A stretch of 64,000 nucleotides of DNA from Macrotrachela quadricornifera. Its lineage: Eukaryota; Rotifera; Eurotatoria; Philodinida; Philodinidae. The DNA is taken from NCBI GenBank assembly GCA_022393335.1, contig JAJEKB010019876.1, positions 210,715-274,714 of the forward strand, given 5' to 3'. The translations under genes and the position numbers were made by a program. Positions 12,201 through 23,160 of the stretch are shown in pieces (the first letter of the stretch is position 1; each line of letters starts with the position of its first letter). The notes under the pieces were generated by a model. It had not been told where the DNA came from. It did no database searches and saw only the letters and a program-made list of their open reading frames with translations.

Positions 12201-14436
12201 TCTCTAAGGATGTGATCATCATTAGTAACTATTTTGTAGAGCTATATACTTGATACTTACATATATTCGATTTAAATAAAGATATTCATTTATACTTTGA
12301 GTATGTCATAATGGTCATGTTGTTTTGGCTTTTTGTTATGAATATATACGTAGAGTGATGTATTTTGTTGTATATGATAACATACTTATCGTTATCTAGT
12401 ATTCTCAATTTTTATCTATTTGCTATTGTTGTTGTTGAATATAGTAGAGTTATGGGCATCAACGATGTCTCATTGCTAATGATGACTGTAATCTTAAAGG
12501 TTGAAAATTCCAGTAAAGTAATATAAAATTGAAACTTATATTGCATTTATTATTGTTATTAATCAAGATTTATTAAACAATGTAGGATTTGATATGTTTT
12601 AGACCAAAACCTTTAATCCAATATATTAATTTAAATGAAGAAGATCAAAGAAAAATATATGATGAATTTCAGGTTAATTAACTTTTATTTTTACTTGTTA
12701 GAAGTAATCTATAACATCTAGGAATTGAAAAATCTTGCTCCAAAATATGATCAAACAACTGAAAAATGTACAGATCTATTATTAGATCGGTATCAGAATA
12801 TTCCATCTCGTGGTCCATGTATGTTAATAATTTTGTTTAGAAAACCTTGATATTTTTCTCTTAAAAGGGAGGAAAACTGCAGTTTATTTAACTGATAATA
12901 ATCGCATTCATGATTATATAAATGCAAATAAAATTCGAGTAAAATGAAAATATTCATATGTGATATTTAATGAAAGTTTTTTTTAGGGTGTAAATAGTGA
13001 TCAACAATATATAGCTTGTCAAAGTCCATTAAAGGATACATGCAACGATTTTTGGGATATGATTATTCAATATAAAGTGACAAAAATTATAATGTTAAAT
13101 AAATTTCAAGAACAAACTAATAACGATTCAGTAAGATTTATTTTACTTATAAAACATTTTTATGATTGTATGTTTAATAGGATCAATGTTATCCTTATAT
13201 TCCGATGAATGAGAATCAAACATTATGTTTTGGTAGAATTGAAATAAAAGTAATGAATATTGAACATTATCTTAATAATCAACTTGAAATTCGTCATTTG
13301 ATTGTTAACGAAGTAAATATTTTTATATAAAATTATTACCTTAACAGAAAAAGATTTTCTAAGATTGATAATAAATATAATGTTATTCATTATTTGTTTA
13401 CTGATTGGTCAGGATTTAATGTTGTTGATCAAAAAAAATTAGTTGATTTAATCCAAATAATTAATCAACATTCGAGAAATTCAACGATACCAATGGTTGT
13501 TCATTGCAGGTAAAACAAATTTTTATTTTATAAAAATCTGAAGAAAACTAATTTAATTATATGTATTACCAACGAGAGAAAACTGGCTAATGAATATAAA
13601 AAAGTTCAATAGTCAAAATTGGCTTCAATTTTTTTAATAACTATCATTATAAGAAGTAAAAAGAATGTTAAATCAAATTATGAAAGTCCATATGCTAACT
13701 ATATAGAATGATCTTTTAAACGACTGATTTTGATCTGAAAGAGAAAATATTAATCATTAAATTCCACTGTATGATATGCATTTGAGCATTAGATTTTCTA
13801 GTGTTTTTTTTTACTTCCACAGTTATTTATCTATCTAATTTAAACATTTTCTTAAACACTTATTATTTTATGTAGTTCAGGTACTGGTCGAACAGGGACT
13901 TATATCGCAACTGATATAGTTATTCATTTACTTGAACAGTTTAATGATAAATTATCAACAATGAAACTTGATATAATGGGTATTGTTAATCAATTAAAAC
14001 ATGATAGAGCATATATGGTACAAACCTCGGTAACATTCATTATTTGATAGGCATACATTTTCATATTGCTTATTTTCTAGGAACAATATTTGTTAATACA
14101 CTATTGTGTAGAAGAATATCTAAGAAGAATGAATCGATTGAATACTAGTAAAATATTTTTATAAAATTATTGTTTAAAATTTTTTTTTATCTAGTAACGA
14201 GTGAATCAAATATTTATGAAACCATTTCAGAACAATGTCCATCTAAATTTAATGAACATTACAGTAATTTATTAAAATCTAAACATTCTTCTTATCTCAA
14301 TTCAGAAGACATTGTTAATTTGAAAAGTATGCAAATAAATCAAATTGCAATTAATAATGAACAAACAACAATAGATGATGGAATTTATCATACATATTAT
14401 TCTATTCAAAATGAAAATGATAATTTTAGTAATTAA
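9207..14436 (+). CDS. Receptor-type protein tyrosine phosphatase (FN3-like ectodomain, one TM, single PTP domain, WPD loop lost)
   Basis: Twenty-three GT-AG exons join in one frame: 9207-9273, 9329-9391, 9469-10077, 10128-10424, 10473-10750, 10802-10982, 11037-11113, 11165-11323, 11384-11500, 11552-11666, 11713-11780, 11824-11962, 12008-12043, 12090-12137, 12603-12672, 12722-12818, 12868-12938, 12987-13130, 13181-13312, 13364-13510, 13876-14029, 14081-14147, 14195-14436. The first exon with signal peptide was not found. The ectodomain is Cys- and N-glycosylation-rich with FN3-like repeats (clearest at 10802-11113). A TM helix (about 11857-11920, VAVFPVLVLVVIVGLIIW) follows, then a PTP domain with DRYQNIPS, DYINANKI, YIACQSPLKDTCNDFWDMI, the P-loop HCSSGTGRTG and QTSEQY. 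The general-acid motif WPD is WSG (13406-13414), so the P-loop can bind phosphotyrosine but classical catalysis should be weak or absent. No second PTP domain. The tail has several Tyr. Family call is firm; activity is inferred. Confidence 0.88.
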
Positions 14437-14859
14437 TTACTACTTTTATAATATCTACAAACAGACCAATTTCAAAGTTTCAATGATCTTAAAAAGATAT
14501 AAAACAATGAAATTAATCAAGATAGACTGTATAATCGAAATCATCAAAATTTTATCTAATAAAAGAAAATATTTTTCTTTCAAATAATTAAATATATTAT
14601 ACATTATTTCATTGCCTGTTGTTTTCTTATCTGAAAGAAAGGGTTATATTGAAGATAATATGCTGCTGAAAATTAATACTAAATATCAGATACAGTTAAA
14701 TATAATATAACATATATCATGAAGACGAGTACACTATTACTTGAATATGTGGTGCTCGTCAAGCACAAATTAAGATTTACTAGCGGAGGCATCTGATGAA
14801 AAGAGAATATGGTTAAAGTTTTGCGCTTTCCATCCAACTTTTTCTCTTGTACATAACAC
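14437..14859. other. Intergenic and start of repeat block
   Basis: 3' flank of the phosphatase gene, then sequence with TTCTTATCTGAAAGAAAGGGTTAT, which resembles the junctions near 21520 and 24345 and may be a repeat-family end. No gene seen. Confidence 0.45.
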
Positions 14860-15165
14860 GTCTTCTACAAGACTGTTTTCCGCTGTAGATGAGCTTTCTG
14901 CAACAGAAATTTTCGCGTCACAGCTGAAACCTCTTCGACTGGACTTTTACCGGCATGCATCAGGCATCTTTAACAGGATTGTTCCTGCTATGCGTTAGAT
15001 ATTCACCATTGGACTCTTCTCGTCGTACGTGATATCTCTTCCACAAGACTTTTTTCACCATATCTGGAATCTCTGTTACAGATCTTACCCCGCTATGCGT
15101 GGGGTATCTTTCATAGAGCTTTTCCTGTCGTGCATCAGGCATCTTCAATAAGACTTTTCTCATCG
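14860..15165 (+). repeat. Degenerate ~35-bp minisatellite (about 8 units)
   Basis: Units of 34-37 bp end in a [G/T]ATC step and carry an ACAAGACTTTTC-like core followed by TGCATCAGGCATC-like ends. Clear units start near 14970, 15004, 15038, 15073, 15110 and 15145. They are strongly diverged. The minus-strand open frame (14960-15238) follows the repeat and is not a gene. Confidence 0.6.
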
Positions 15166-15606
15166 GGCTCACGTTGACATTCTCACTCACATCCACCTCG
15201 GACACAATCACTCTCAAAATTGTATTAAACTGCGTCATTCGATTAAAAGGTGAGTAAAATCACGGTCTCTTACGACTTGGATGAAGTTTCACACACGCCT
15301 CCCTTTCTCACCCCCAATCATTCTACCGACTTTCCTTAGCACTCAATGAACTGATACGGATAGTTCTGTGACGCAATCTCTCATGACGACTAAATACATA
15401 GCGAACAGACTCATAAGAATCTCGATCTGTATTGATCGGAATGAAATTTCACCCAGCTTCTTCCGCGCATCCCGTTTGGTAGTTCCAACCCCACGTCGAC
15501 TCTCCTCAGGAGCTAAAGTAGTGTAAAAAGTTTTGTGACGCTACCTATCACAGGAACTGAATGTATAGCGAACAGACAAACATTCTTCTTTACATATATA
15601 TAGATA
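15166..15606 (+). mobile_element. Third copy of the TTCTTTATATATATAGAT-ending repeat, with internal duplication
   Basis: It ends GCGAACAGACAAACATTCTT...TATATATAGAT. A ~170-bp segment is present twice in tandem: TTCTGTGACGC...ATAGCGAACAGAC near 15364-15405 and TTTTGTGACGC...ATAGCGAACAGAC near 15531-15575. Confidence 0.55.
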
Positions 15607-15834
15607 CGTCATCCTTGTGAGTCAAGAAAACGAACAAATACGTTGTTTCTGTAAGTCATAGAAAATAAATGCATACACGATAGTTGAGAATCGAGAAAAC
15701 ACTAGTATACATTTTTCTCTTATAACCTATTAGAAAACTTTGATTTTTGCATTTAAACTAAAGAATCAATGATATAAAATGATTAATTTTAGAATCATAA
15801 CAAATTCGCTAAATTTCCAAAAAATTCACGCAAA

Positions 15835-16165
15835 TTTCATTGTGATATGATTTGCATGAAATTTCACCCAGACCCCTTCCCTACTTCTGTTAATGGTGAC
15901 AACACCATCCAAAACTACCTCTGGAACCAAGAAAGCACCGCGGAAAGTTTGGTAATCTAAGCTATTACAGCAATATCTGGCTGAGATTTCACCCACACCT
16001 CTCACCCTCACCCCACATCACCACACCCCGATGATCATGCCAACCTCCCATTGACCTTACTTGGGACCTAGAGAAGTATTGTGGAAAATTTGATAACGCC
16101 ATCGTTTATCGGAATTGAGTTATAAGCGAAAAGACAGACAAACATTCTTCTTTATATATAGATAA
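15835..16165 (+). mobile_element. Fourth copy of the same repeat family
   Basis: It contains GAGAAGTATTGTGGAAAATT, GGAATTGAGTTATAAGCGAA and the terminal ACAAACATTCTTCTTTATAT...GAT, paralleling 6784-6941. The segment TTTCACCCAGACCC / TTTCACCCACACCT is repeated within it. No coding. Confidence 0.6.
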
Positions 16166-16450
16166 TAAATTTATTTATTTTTCTATTATAGGTTGACTTA
16201 AATATGTAAAGCAGCGGTGGATTTGGTATTCAATGGAATAGATGACTGTGTAGAGGGTAAGAGAAAGGTTTAATAGGAATTATTATGTACGAAACCTTTA
16301 ATTTAAATTCAGAATAAAGGTTCAGCACAAAGGATCTACGGTGAACCTTGTTTAGCTGTTTATGAAATAGGTTTTATACAAAACCTTTATATCTCTTTTT
16401 TTGAAAATGGTCTTCTAAGAAACTTGAGTTTTACGAAATCAAAAGCGGTA

Positions 16451-16648
16451 TCTTACCGAATCTAAAAAGGTTCTTCACCTCAATACATGATAAGATCCTT
16501 TTTTGGTTTCGTAGAAGATGAGGTTTCGTACCAAAACCTTTATTCCAGTCTTTCGAAAATGGGTTCGTGTTAAACTTCGTTTTCTACGAAACCAAAAATG
16601 GATCTTACCGTGTATTGAGGTGAAGAATCTTTTTAGGTTCGGTAAAGT
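16451..16648. repeat. Foldback: 65-bp arms around a ~66-bp centre
   Basis: The left arm (16451-16516, TCTTACCGAATCTAAAAAGG... to ...GGTTTCGTAGAA) is the near-perfect reverse complement of 16582-16648. The arms overlap open frames on both strands at 16475-16715 that are artefacts of the symmetry. Confidence 0.85.
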
Positions 16649-16664
16649 ATCTGCCCATGTGTTC

Positions 16665-16880
16665 AACTGCGTCGTAGTTTCAGCATTTTCCGCAGTTACG
16701 TCGCAACTGCGATAAAAAATCGCATTTGTAACAGAAGACGCCCAGTCAATATCAGCGTTTTCTAAATAAATAAAAAATTAATAAATAAATTTAAATCATT
16801 GATAAGTTAATAAAAATTAATAAAAATCAATAATAATTTAATAAAAAATTAATAATTTAATAAAATTTAATAATTTACAT
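16665..16880 (+). repeat. CGCAGT-rich module followed by TTAATAAAAT array
   Basis: 16665-16720 holds ACTGCGTCGTAGTTTC and CGCAGTTACGTCGCAACTGCG, a vocabulary shared with 19830-19915 and 31545-31625. It is followed (16755-16880) by a degenerate TTAATAAAATTTAATAAT array like those at 18485-18640 and 31780-31920. The same two modules co-occur three times, which suggests one compound repeat family. Confidence 0.6.
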
Positions 16881-16954
16881 ACTATGGGCTATTTAATTTC
16901 AGTCTGAATTTATCAAATACAAATAATACTTGATTTCAAATTGAAATGTGAGTC

Positions 16955-17055
16955 TAGGGGGGAAGGGAGAGGGTGAAGGGGGTGACTGAGGGTGAGGGAA
17001 GTGAGTGAGGGTGCGGGTGAGCGAGTGAGGGTGAGGGTGAGGGTAAGCTTGAGGT
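16955..17055 (+). repeat. G-rich GGTGAGGGT tract
   Basis: Irregular tandem GTGAGGG/GGTGAGTGAGGG units. Several runs of three or more G close together could form a G-quadruplex. The unit is not the telomeric repeat reported for bdelloids (TGTGGG). A shorter similar tract lies at 61177-61206. Confidence 0.55.
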
Positions 17056-17167
17056 TTTGGAGACTTTAGATTTTAGTCCCGCCTGTACAGGGGACTAAGG
17101 CGGGACTTTGGTGAAATATGCGGGACTAAGGGTTTTAAGTAAGACTGCGTAGTAACAAGCGCGAAAC

Positions 17168-18403
17168 CAGAGCTGGGCAACTCAACTCAGAAAGGTGTCC
17201 AACTCAACTCAATTCACTGAACGAAAAGATCAATTCAATTCAACTCAATTATATGATTTCTGTAGATTTTTCCGACTCAATTCAATTCAATTTGCTTTTG
17301 TTGAGTTATTCCTCAACTCAATTCTATTCAATTCAAGTAGTTCAAAATTTTTAAGAGTTTAACTCGTGCACATTGAAAACTACGATTCAATTCAATTCAA
17401 CTCAATTCGTATAAGCTGGAAATTTTTTTAAAATTCAATTCAACTCATTTCGTATAAGCTGGAAAATTTTTTAAAATTCAATTCAACTCAATTCATTCAT
17501 TGAATTGAACTCAAATCAACTCAGTCTTATTACAAAATTCTATATAAGGAATTTTGTTCTAATTGATTCTTATCTGAACGCGTTAAGTGTTTATTATTGT
17601 TTATCATTTGAAAAAATGTTTTTTTTTGCGAGAAAGTACAACAGCATAATCAACAACTTTGAACCTGCCATAAAATAAACCAAGTGATAAATAAGAAGAA
17701 AGAAAAGTAACAAAGAAAAAACTGATAAAATTTTATAAAAATAGTGTTTCAAAGCATATCAGTACAGCTCCCGATTGCATTTGAGTATCGTTAATTGTTG
17801 TAAAGTAGTTATCAGTGTATTGCAAAATGTAGCAGATAAAGCTCATAAACGTACTGAATAGATAGATGGAAAATGTAGCAATAGGATTAGGGAATTGCTA
17901 TAGAAAATAAATATTCAGATATTTGCGTATCTATTGAAACATATATTAAAACAGCCATGTTGATGCAACAGACTTCCATAACAATAACATGTATTTTGGT
18001 AAATCATAATTATGTAGTGACCATTTTGAATTTTATTATACTAATTAATAATACAGCAAAATTTTGCATTATTTTTCTGAGTTGAGTGGAGTTCAATTCA
18101 TTAATCTTGAAAAGAATATTTCAACTCAATTCAACTCAACTCAACGAATTCATGAAACCTCCTCCAATTCGACTCATTGATTGTAACTTTTTTTCACAAC
18201 TCAATTCAATTCAATTCGAAGACATTTCCAAATTATGCTCGATTCAATTCAATTCAATTCATCAATTCAGAACTTTTTTCTTAATTCAATTCAACACAAT
18301 TCATCAACTCTCAAAAGTATCTTCGATTCAATTCATTTCAACTCAAAAAATGAGTTGAATTGAGTTGAGTTGATTGTTTTTTGAATTGAGTTGCCAAGCT
18401 CTG
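17168..18403. mobile_element. Non-autonomous hAT element with TCAATTCAACTCAA subterminal arrays and 8-bp target duplication
   Basis: The left end CAGAGCTGGGCAACTCAACT and the reverse complement of the right end CAGAGCTTGGCAACTCAATT match. The identical 8-mer CGCGAAAC flanks it at 17160-17167 and 18404-18411 (a ninth base, G, is also shared). TIRs starting CAGAG with 8-bp duplications fit the hAT superfamily. Some 370 bp inside the left end (to about 17540) and 320 bp before the right end (from about 18070) are arrays of TCAAT/TCAAC pentamers. The middle 530 bp code for nothing. Confidence 0.85.
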
Positions 18404-18484
18404 CGCGAAACGTCTGATTCGGAAGGCGTTGCTGTAGTTTTTTCAAATTTAGAATTCAATTTTAAATAAAAAAGACCATAGACT

Positions 18485-18640
18485 CGTAATTTAATAAAAT
18501 TTAATAACTTAATATAATTTAATAATTTAATAAAATTTAATAATTTAATAATATTTAATGACTTAATAGAGATTAATAATCATTAATTAATTGATTCATA
18601 ATCATTAATTAATTAATAATTCATCATTTAATACACCATG
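18485..18640 (+). repeat. TTAATAAAAT degenerate array
   Basis: Array of TAATTTAATAAAATTTAA-like units ending at ACACCATGGG, the AT-rich part of the compound repeat interrupted by the hAT element at 18706. Confidence 0.6.
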
Positions 18641-18705
18641 GGATTGATTTCTTTTTTAGAAAAAAAATGATGTATCTTTCTCATTGTAAAAAGTTAAAAT
18701 GAGAT

Positions 18706-19777
18706 TAGGGATGCACCAGTGACAGTTAATAACTGGTAACTGGGTCCCAGTGTCACTGGGTATTTATTCTGGCCGGATACATTTTTAGCTGATCTGTTAT
18801 GTATAGAATCATCAGTACTTTCTATTGTACTAGGTATCCATCAGTCCAGTTAACTGGGTATGTATTTATTTGATCTGTGGCCTATAACATCATCCATCGT
18901 CTTCTTTTTATTAGTATATTAAGATTATCTAATTCTAGAATCTTTAATATTTTAAAAGAAACTCAAATTTAGGTCGAAGGAGGTGTGTCAATTTACAGAC
19001 TTGACGCCTGAAGCAATTTTTACATAATCTCATTTACGGGTGTACGGCTCACGCTCATCGTGAGCATGCTCTATGCACCCTTGGGTCATCACTCACTATA
19101 CTATAGGGATACCCTTGGGTCCTCAACTGCTGTAGGTCATAAGCGCTCATATGAGCGTAAATTTGTACATCCCTACCACAAATCCTTCAAAATATCCTCA
19201 TTGAATGCAGCGTGAAAAATAGGACCTAATGAGTATATTTCGCAACATTCATGGAGTAAAAATAACGAGGAAAGCTACTTTTGTTGAAAAATCGCATGTT
19301 TTTTTTTCTTTGAAAAAATGAGTTATTTGACATTATTAAGGATTTTACAACTAGTTTTGTAAACTTTGATCGCAGAAAAAATGGTTAAAAATATTTTTAC
19401 TATATATAGTTTTGTAGAGCTGCAGGAGCTTTATTAAATCTTGTAAAAATATCAACAGAAAATATTGTATTCTATGCTCAAATTACGAGCGTCTCGACTT
19501 TTCTATGCAGAAAAAGCATACAATTTCGTAAAATTTTCTAAATTCGCCATTAAAAGTTTCTGACAACTCCTACCATTTAGTATCAATAAATTCTATTTTT
19601 GACGCACTTTAATTTGGTATTAAGATCGTTATGTATGCTATGCGAAACCATAATGTTACCCGCCTGGAAAAACATTTTCATAGATCAGTTAAAAATGTAT
19701 CCGGTCAAAATAAATACCCAGTGACACTGGGACCTAGTTAACTGGGATACCCAATTACTGGGACTGGTGTATCCTTA
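18706..19777. mobile_element. Non-autonomous hAT element (1072 bp) with 8-bp target duplication
   Basis: Its ends TAGGGATGCACCAGT and (reverse complement of right) TAAGGATACACCAGT are hAT-like, and the inverted repeats continue for about 100 bp (shared core GTCCCAGTGTCACTGGGTAT). AATGAGAT flanks it at 18698-18705 and 19778-19785. A related uninterrupted sequence at 31676-31683 (minus strand AATGAGCT) supplies an empty site. There is no transposase. The interior (about 19230-19620) is related to the element at 20189-21132, and a smaller inverted repeat with GGGTGTACGG / TACATCCCTA ends (about 19027-19177) may be nested in it. Confidence 0.88.
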
Positions 19778-19785
19778 AATGAGAT

Positions 19786-19920
19786 AGAATGCTTGTGACA
19801 GTTCCTTTTATACCCCCATGCGTCAGTCGAAACTACGACGACTGCGTCGCAGATGCGAACGCAACTACGCCGCAGTTATGCGCAACTGCGACGCAGTTGC
19901 CAAAAAAGTGGTGACATGAG
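19786..19920 (+). repeat. CGCAGT-rich module (right flank of the hAT insertion)
   Basis: ATGCTTGTGACAG...CTTTTATACCCCCATG and GACTGCGTCGCAGATGCGAA match the reverse complement of 31540-31670. Together with 18640-18705 it is the interrupted copy of the repeat that is continuous at 31540-31755. Confidence 0.7.
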
Positions 19921-20188
19921 TTTTTTTTTTAGACTGCATGTAATTGATGTTTTCAATTCTTTGTCGCACGTGTCTTCCATAACAACTTTATAAGCAGTAA
20001 AAGAGAAAAAAAGGTTTGTGTGTCATAATTAAAAAACCATTTTAAAAGAAAGTAGAGAAGAAAAAAGGTAACCTATTTTTGATTAATTTTTTTTGTCAAT
20101 GGTGATCTGAAACAACTGAAAGTCACAATATTTATAATATTTTGAACGCTTAGTTTCGCCATCAAAAGTTACGAAGAAATTTTTCTAT

Positions 20189-21132
20189 TAGATCGGAAAA
20201 TATAGTTTGATAGGGGGGTAACGCTATAATTTCAGATAGAGTAAATAATGAATTTTATATCAAACAAAAGCTCGTCAAAAATGGGGTTTATTACAACTAA
20301 ATAATAACGGTTACGAAAACTTTTTAATATCGAACTTACAAAACTTGCAGAAATTTTATACTTTTTTTTGCAGTAAAAAAATAAGGTGCCAATAATTTAA
20401 AACAAGAATAAAATATTTTTCTGGGATATTTTTACCTGATTCGATAGAGCTCATCAAGCTGTACAAAACTGTATATAGTAAACTTTTAAACAGGATTCTT
20501 GCATTAAAATGTATTGAAAACTGTCTAACGAATACATAAAAGAACTTGCATTTGCTATAATTTTTTATCGAGAAAAAAGGTGGACGTTTTTATAGTAAAT
20601 TCGGCTGTTTTCCATTAATATTCTTATGCAAGATGTTTCAAAAATATATTCATTGGATGCAAGGTCGAAAATTGCAATCGAATGATTATATTTCGAAACA
20701 TCTGACGGAGTAAAAATAATAAAAAAGCTCATTTTATGGAAAAACCGAGTGTTTTCTCCCAAGGAAAAAATATGATTTTTTTAAAACGTTTTTTAAGATT
20801 TCTCAAATAGTTTTTTGAATTTTTTATTATAAAAAAACCACTCTAAAATTTTTTAATATATATAATTTTGTAAAGCTCGACGAGCTCTATTGAATCAGAT
20901 AAAATTATCCAAGAAAAATATTTTATTTTATTTTTACATTACTGGCACCTTCATTTTTCCGCCGAAAAAAGTATAAAATTTCTGCAAGTTTTGTAAGTTC
21001 GATATTAAAAAGTTTTAATAAACCTCACTTTCATGGGCTTTTATTTAATATAAAATTCATTATTTACTCCATTTGAAAATACAGTTACCCCCCCCCCCCC
21101 CTTCCCCTTATCAAAATATTTTTTCCAACCTA
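20189..21132. mobile_element. Inverted-repeat element (~944 bp) with ~300-bp arms
   Basis: The left arm (about 20189-20500) and right arm (about 20840-21132) are imperfect reverse complements. Examples are AACTTACAAAACTTGCAGAA against TTCTGCAAGTTTTGTAAGTT, and ends TAGATCGGAAAATATA against TAGGTTGGAAAAAATA. The interior resembles part of the hAT element at 18706-19777. The right arm holds a run of 14 C (21088-21101) where the left arm has 6 G. No clear target duplication. The minus-strand frame at 20565-20762 is a chance ORF. Confidence 0.75.
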
Positions 21133-21689
21133 GTATAAATCCATAGAACATTCTTATAAAGTGATGCATTTCTTTATACTCCAGTTTAGACGTAAGTTAG
21201 ACATGAAATGCGTCTTATACTTTTTAGACACTTGAATTTAGTAAACGTTGATGTTTCTAGACCTTTCCTATCGTGAAATGTGTTCCATTAGTCATATTTT
21301 AACGAGATTATTGTGAGTTCCGTGGAAAATGCGATCCGACAAGAACATTTTTACATGACATACAAGTTCAGATGTTGTATTTTAAATGAATATGTTTAAT
21401 TGCAGTACTGTTTAAAATAATACGAAAACTTAGTGTAACTGTGTTAGTATTGCAATTGTTTTTATCCAAACAGCTATTATCAAATTTCATATATCTCAAA
21501 TTACTTTATTCTCTTTTCTGAAAGAAAGGGTTATAGGCTCCGTAAAAACCTTTAAAAAAGTTTGTGTGTTTGTCCAAGCCAATCAGGAGCGAGCTAGAAG
21601 GTCAAAAAAACATTATCGTCATAAATCAAGACTATCCGCATAGCAAATCATCGATATTCATCATCCTTCGCGTTTTCGCTGGAGCCGAT

Positions 21690-21945
21690 GCAGCCAATCA
21701 GCTTTTTTTGAGATTTATGTTTCACCCAATAGGATTTGAGGGGGAGGACAAATCAGCCAATCAGATTTCTTTGGTCCGCATTTCTATCTATTACGGTTAT
21801 TTTTGGTCGGGATTTCGGCCAATAGGTTTTTTGACATTGTGGTTTCAATCAATAGGATTTGAGGGGGGGGGGACAAATCAGCCAATCAGATTTCTTCGGT
21901 CCGCAATTCGGTCCACTAAGGTTATTTTTGGTCCGGATTCTGTCC
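21690..21945 (+). repeat. ~125-bp tandem duplication
   Basis: The block AATAGGATTTGAGGGGG...AATCAGCCAATCAGATTTCT...GGTTATTTTTGGTC occurs twice (from about 21727 and about 21852). This gives the 146-codon open frame at 21564-22004, which I do not regard as a gene because it follows the repeat and overlaps an equally long antisense frame. Confidence 0.65.
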
Positions 21946-22799
21946 ATCTGTGTTTTCAGGCGCTTGGGATACAGCCGAGTAAGTTTGATAGATGCGAAAT
22001 CTGAGTTTGAGTCAGGTGGGAGGCAAACATACCGTTGACGAAAGGATTGAGTAGCAGAAATGAACATAGAGTGAAGCAGTACCGTTATATACATGTACCA
22101 AAGAAGAAAAAAAAATATCAAATCAAAAATGTTGGGAGGGGTGATGAACAGGCTGTACGTAAGGGAGAGAAATGCCATGGGCACAGCCATGACTACTTCA
22201 GTGTCACCCTCACCCTCAAGATCAAGAATCCGAATCTGATATCAGTTTAGTATTCGCTCGACTAAAAGAAGGATCATATGAATAAAAATGAAAAGCAATT
22301 GTGGGTTTGTTTGTGGCAGTTGAAGGTCAGTAAGGATCATGTCAGAAAATGCTCTACAGCCAAAAGAACATGGGTTGGTTGAGAATAGGTAAGATTAGTT
22401 AAGGTAATTAAGAGTAGGCGAAAAGTTAAACTCTAACGAGTGTTTCACGACAAAGTTTGATTTTTGCAGTTTCGTAATAAAAATTGTTTGATTATAAATT
22501 TCACAATTTTTCTTACAAAGCCAAAGTTAATTGAGAAGTTTGAAAACTAAAATAGGCGATCATCTGGATATGTACAGCTAAATAGGGGCGGCTAACCATG
22601 AGTGGCATCCTGAAGGGACGCCGACGAACGACTAGCTGCCCTCTGGAATGTTGCTTAAAGGGAGCTTTCCGGTAGCAATAGAACCTCTACGTCGACAGGA
22701 TGAATGTGGTGATGAATCAATAAAAGGTGATGATAGTGATGGTATATTTGATGATTTAAATAATATAGAGGATTCTGAAATATTTAATTAGATAAATAT

Positions 22800-23160
22800 C
22801 ATTCTTTTAAAATCAAATTATGATCTTGTACCAAAATTTTTTTTTATGAAAAAAAATGACTTTTTTAAAAAAGAATAACTTTCTTTAAAAAGTTTGACCA
22901 AAAGGTTTTTGAGGTCAAGGAACTGAATGGTACCATTAGTTTTTTATGATCTTGTAACAAAAATTTTTTTTTCGAAAAAAAATGACTATTTTAAAAAAAA
23001 TTATTTTTCTTTTAAAAAGTTTGATCTAAAGGTTTTTGGGGTAGAGAAATTCCATGATACTATTAGTTTTTTATGATCTCGTAACAAAAAATTTTTTTAA
23101 CGGAAAAAAAATGAATTTTTTTTTATAAAATTTGACCCAAGCACTTTGAAAGGCAAGCAA
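22800..23160 (-). repeat. ~130-bp modular repeat, three units
   Basis: Three successive units share AAGTTTGA(C/T)C.AAAGGTTTTTG.GGT, then ATGGTACCATTAG-like sequence and TTTTTTATGATCT(T/C)GTAAC. Reverse-complemented they give the GAGTTCCTCG...CCCTTTGGTCAAGTTTT motif seen at 29575-29880 and 30720-31000. So the same family lies in both orientations. Confidence 0.55.

Noticed and set aside
16955..17055. Interstitial telomere
   Set aside because: Unit is GTGAGGG-like and irregular, not the reported bdelloid TGTGGG repeat, and no telomere-associated retroelement is beside it.
18086..18358. 90-codon open frame rich in Gln/Asn/Ser
   Set aside because: Lies in the TCAAT/TCAAC array of the hAT element.
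21564..22004. 146-codon open frame
   Set aside because: Tracks a ~125-bp tandem duplication, with a 113-codon antisense frame over part of it; no domain character.
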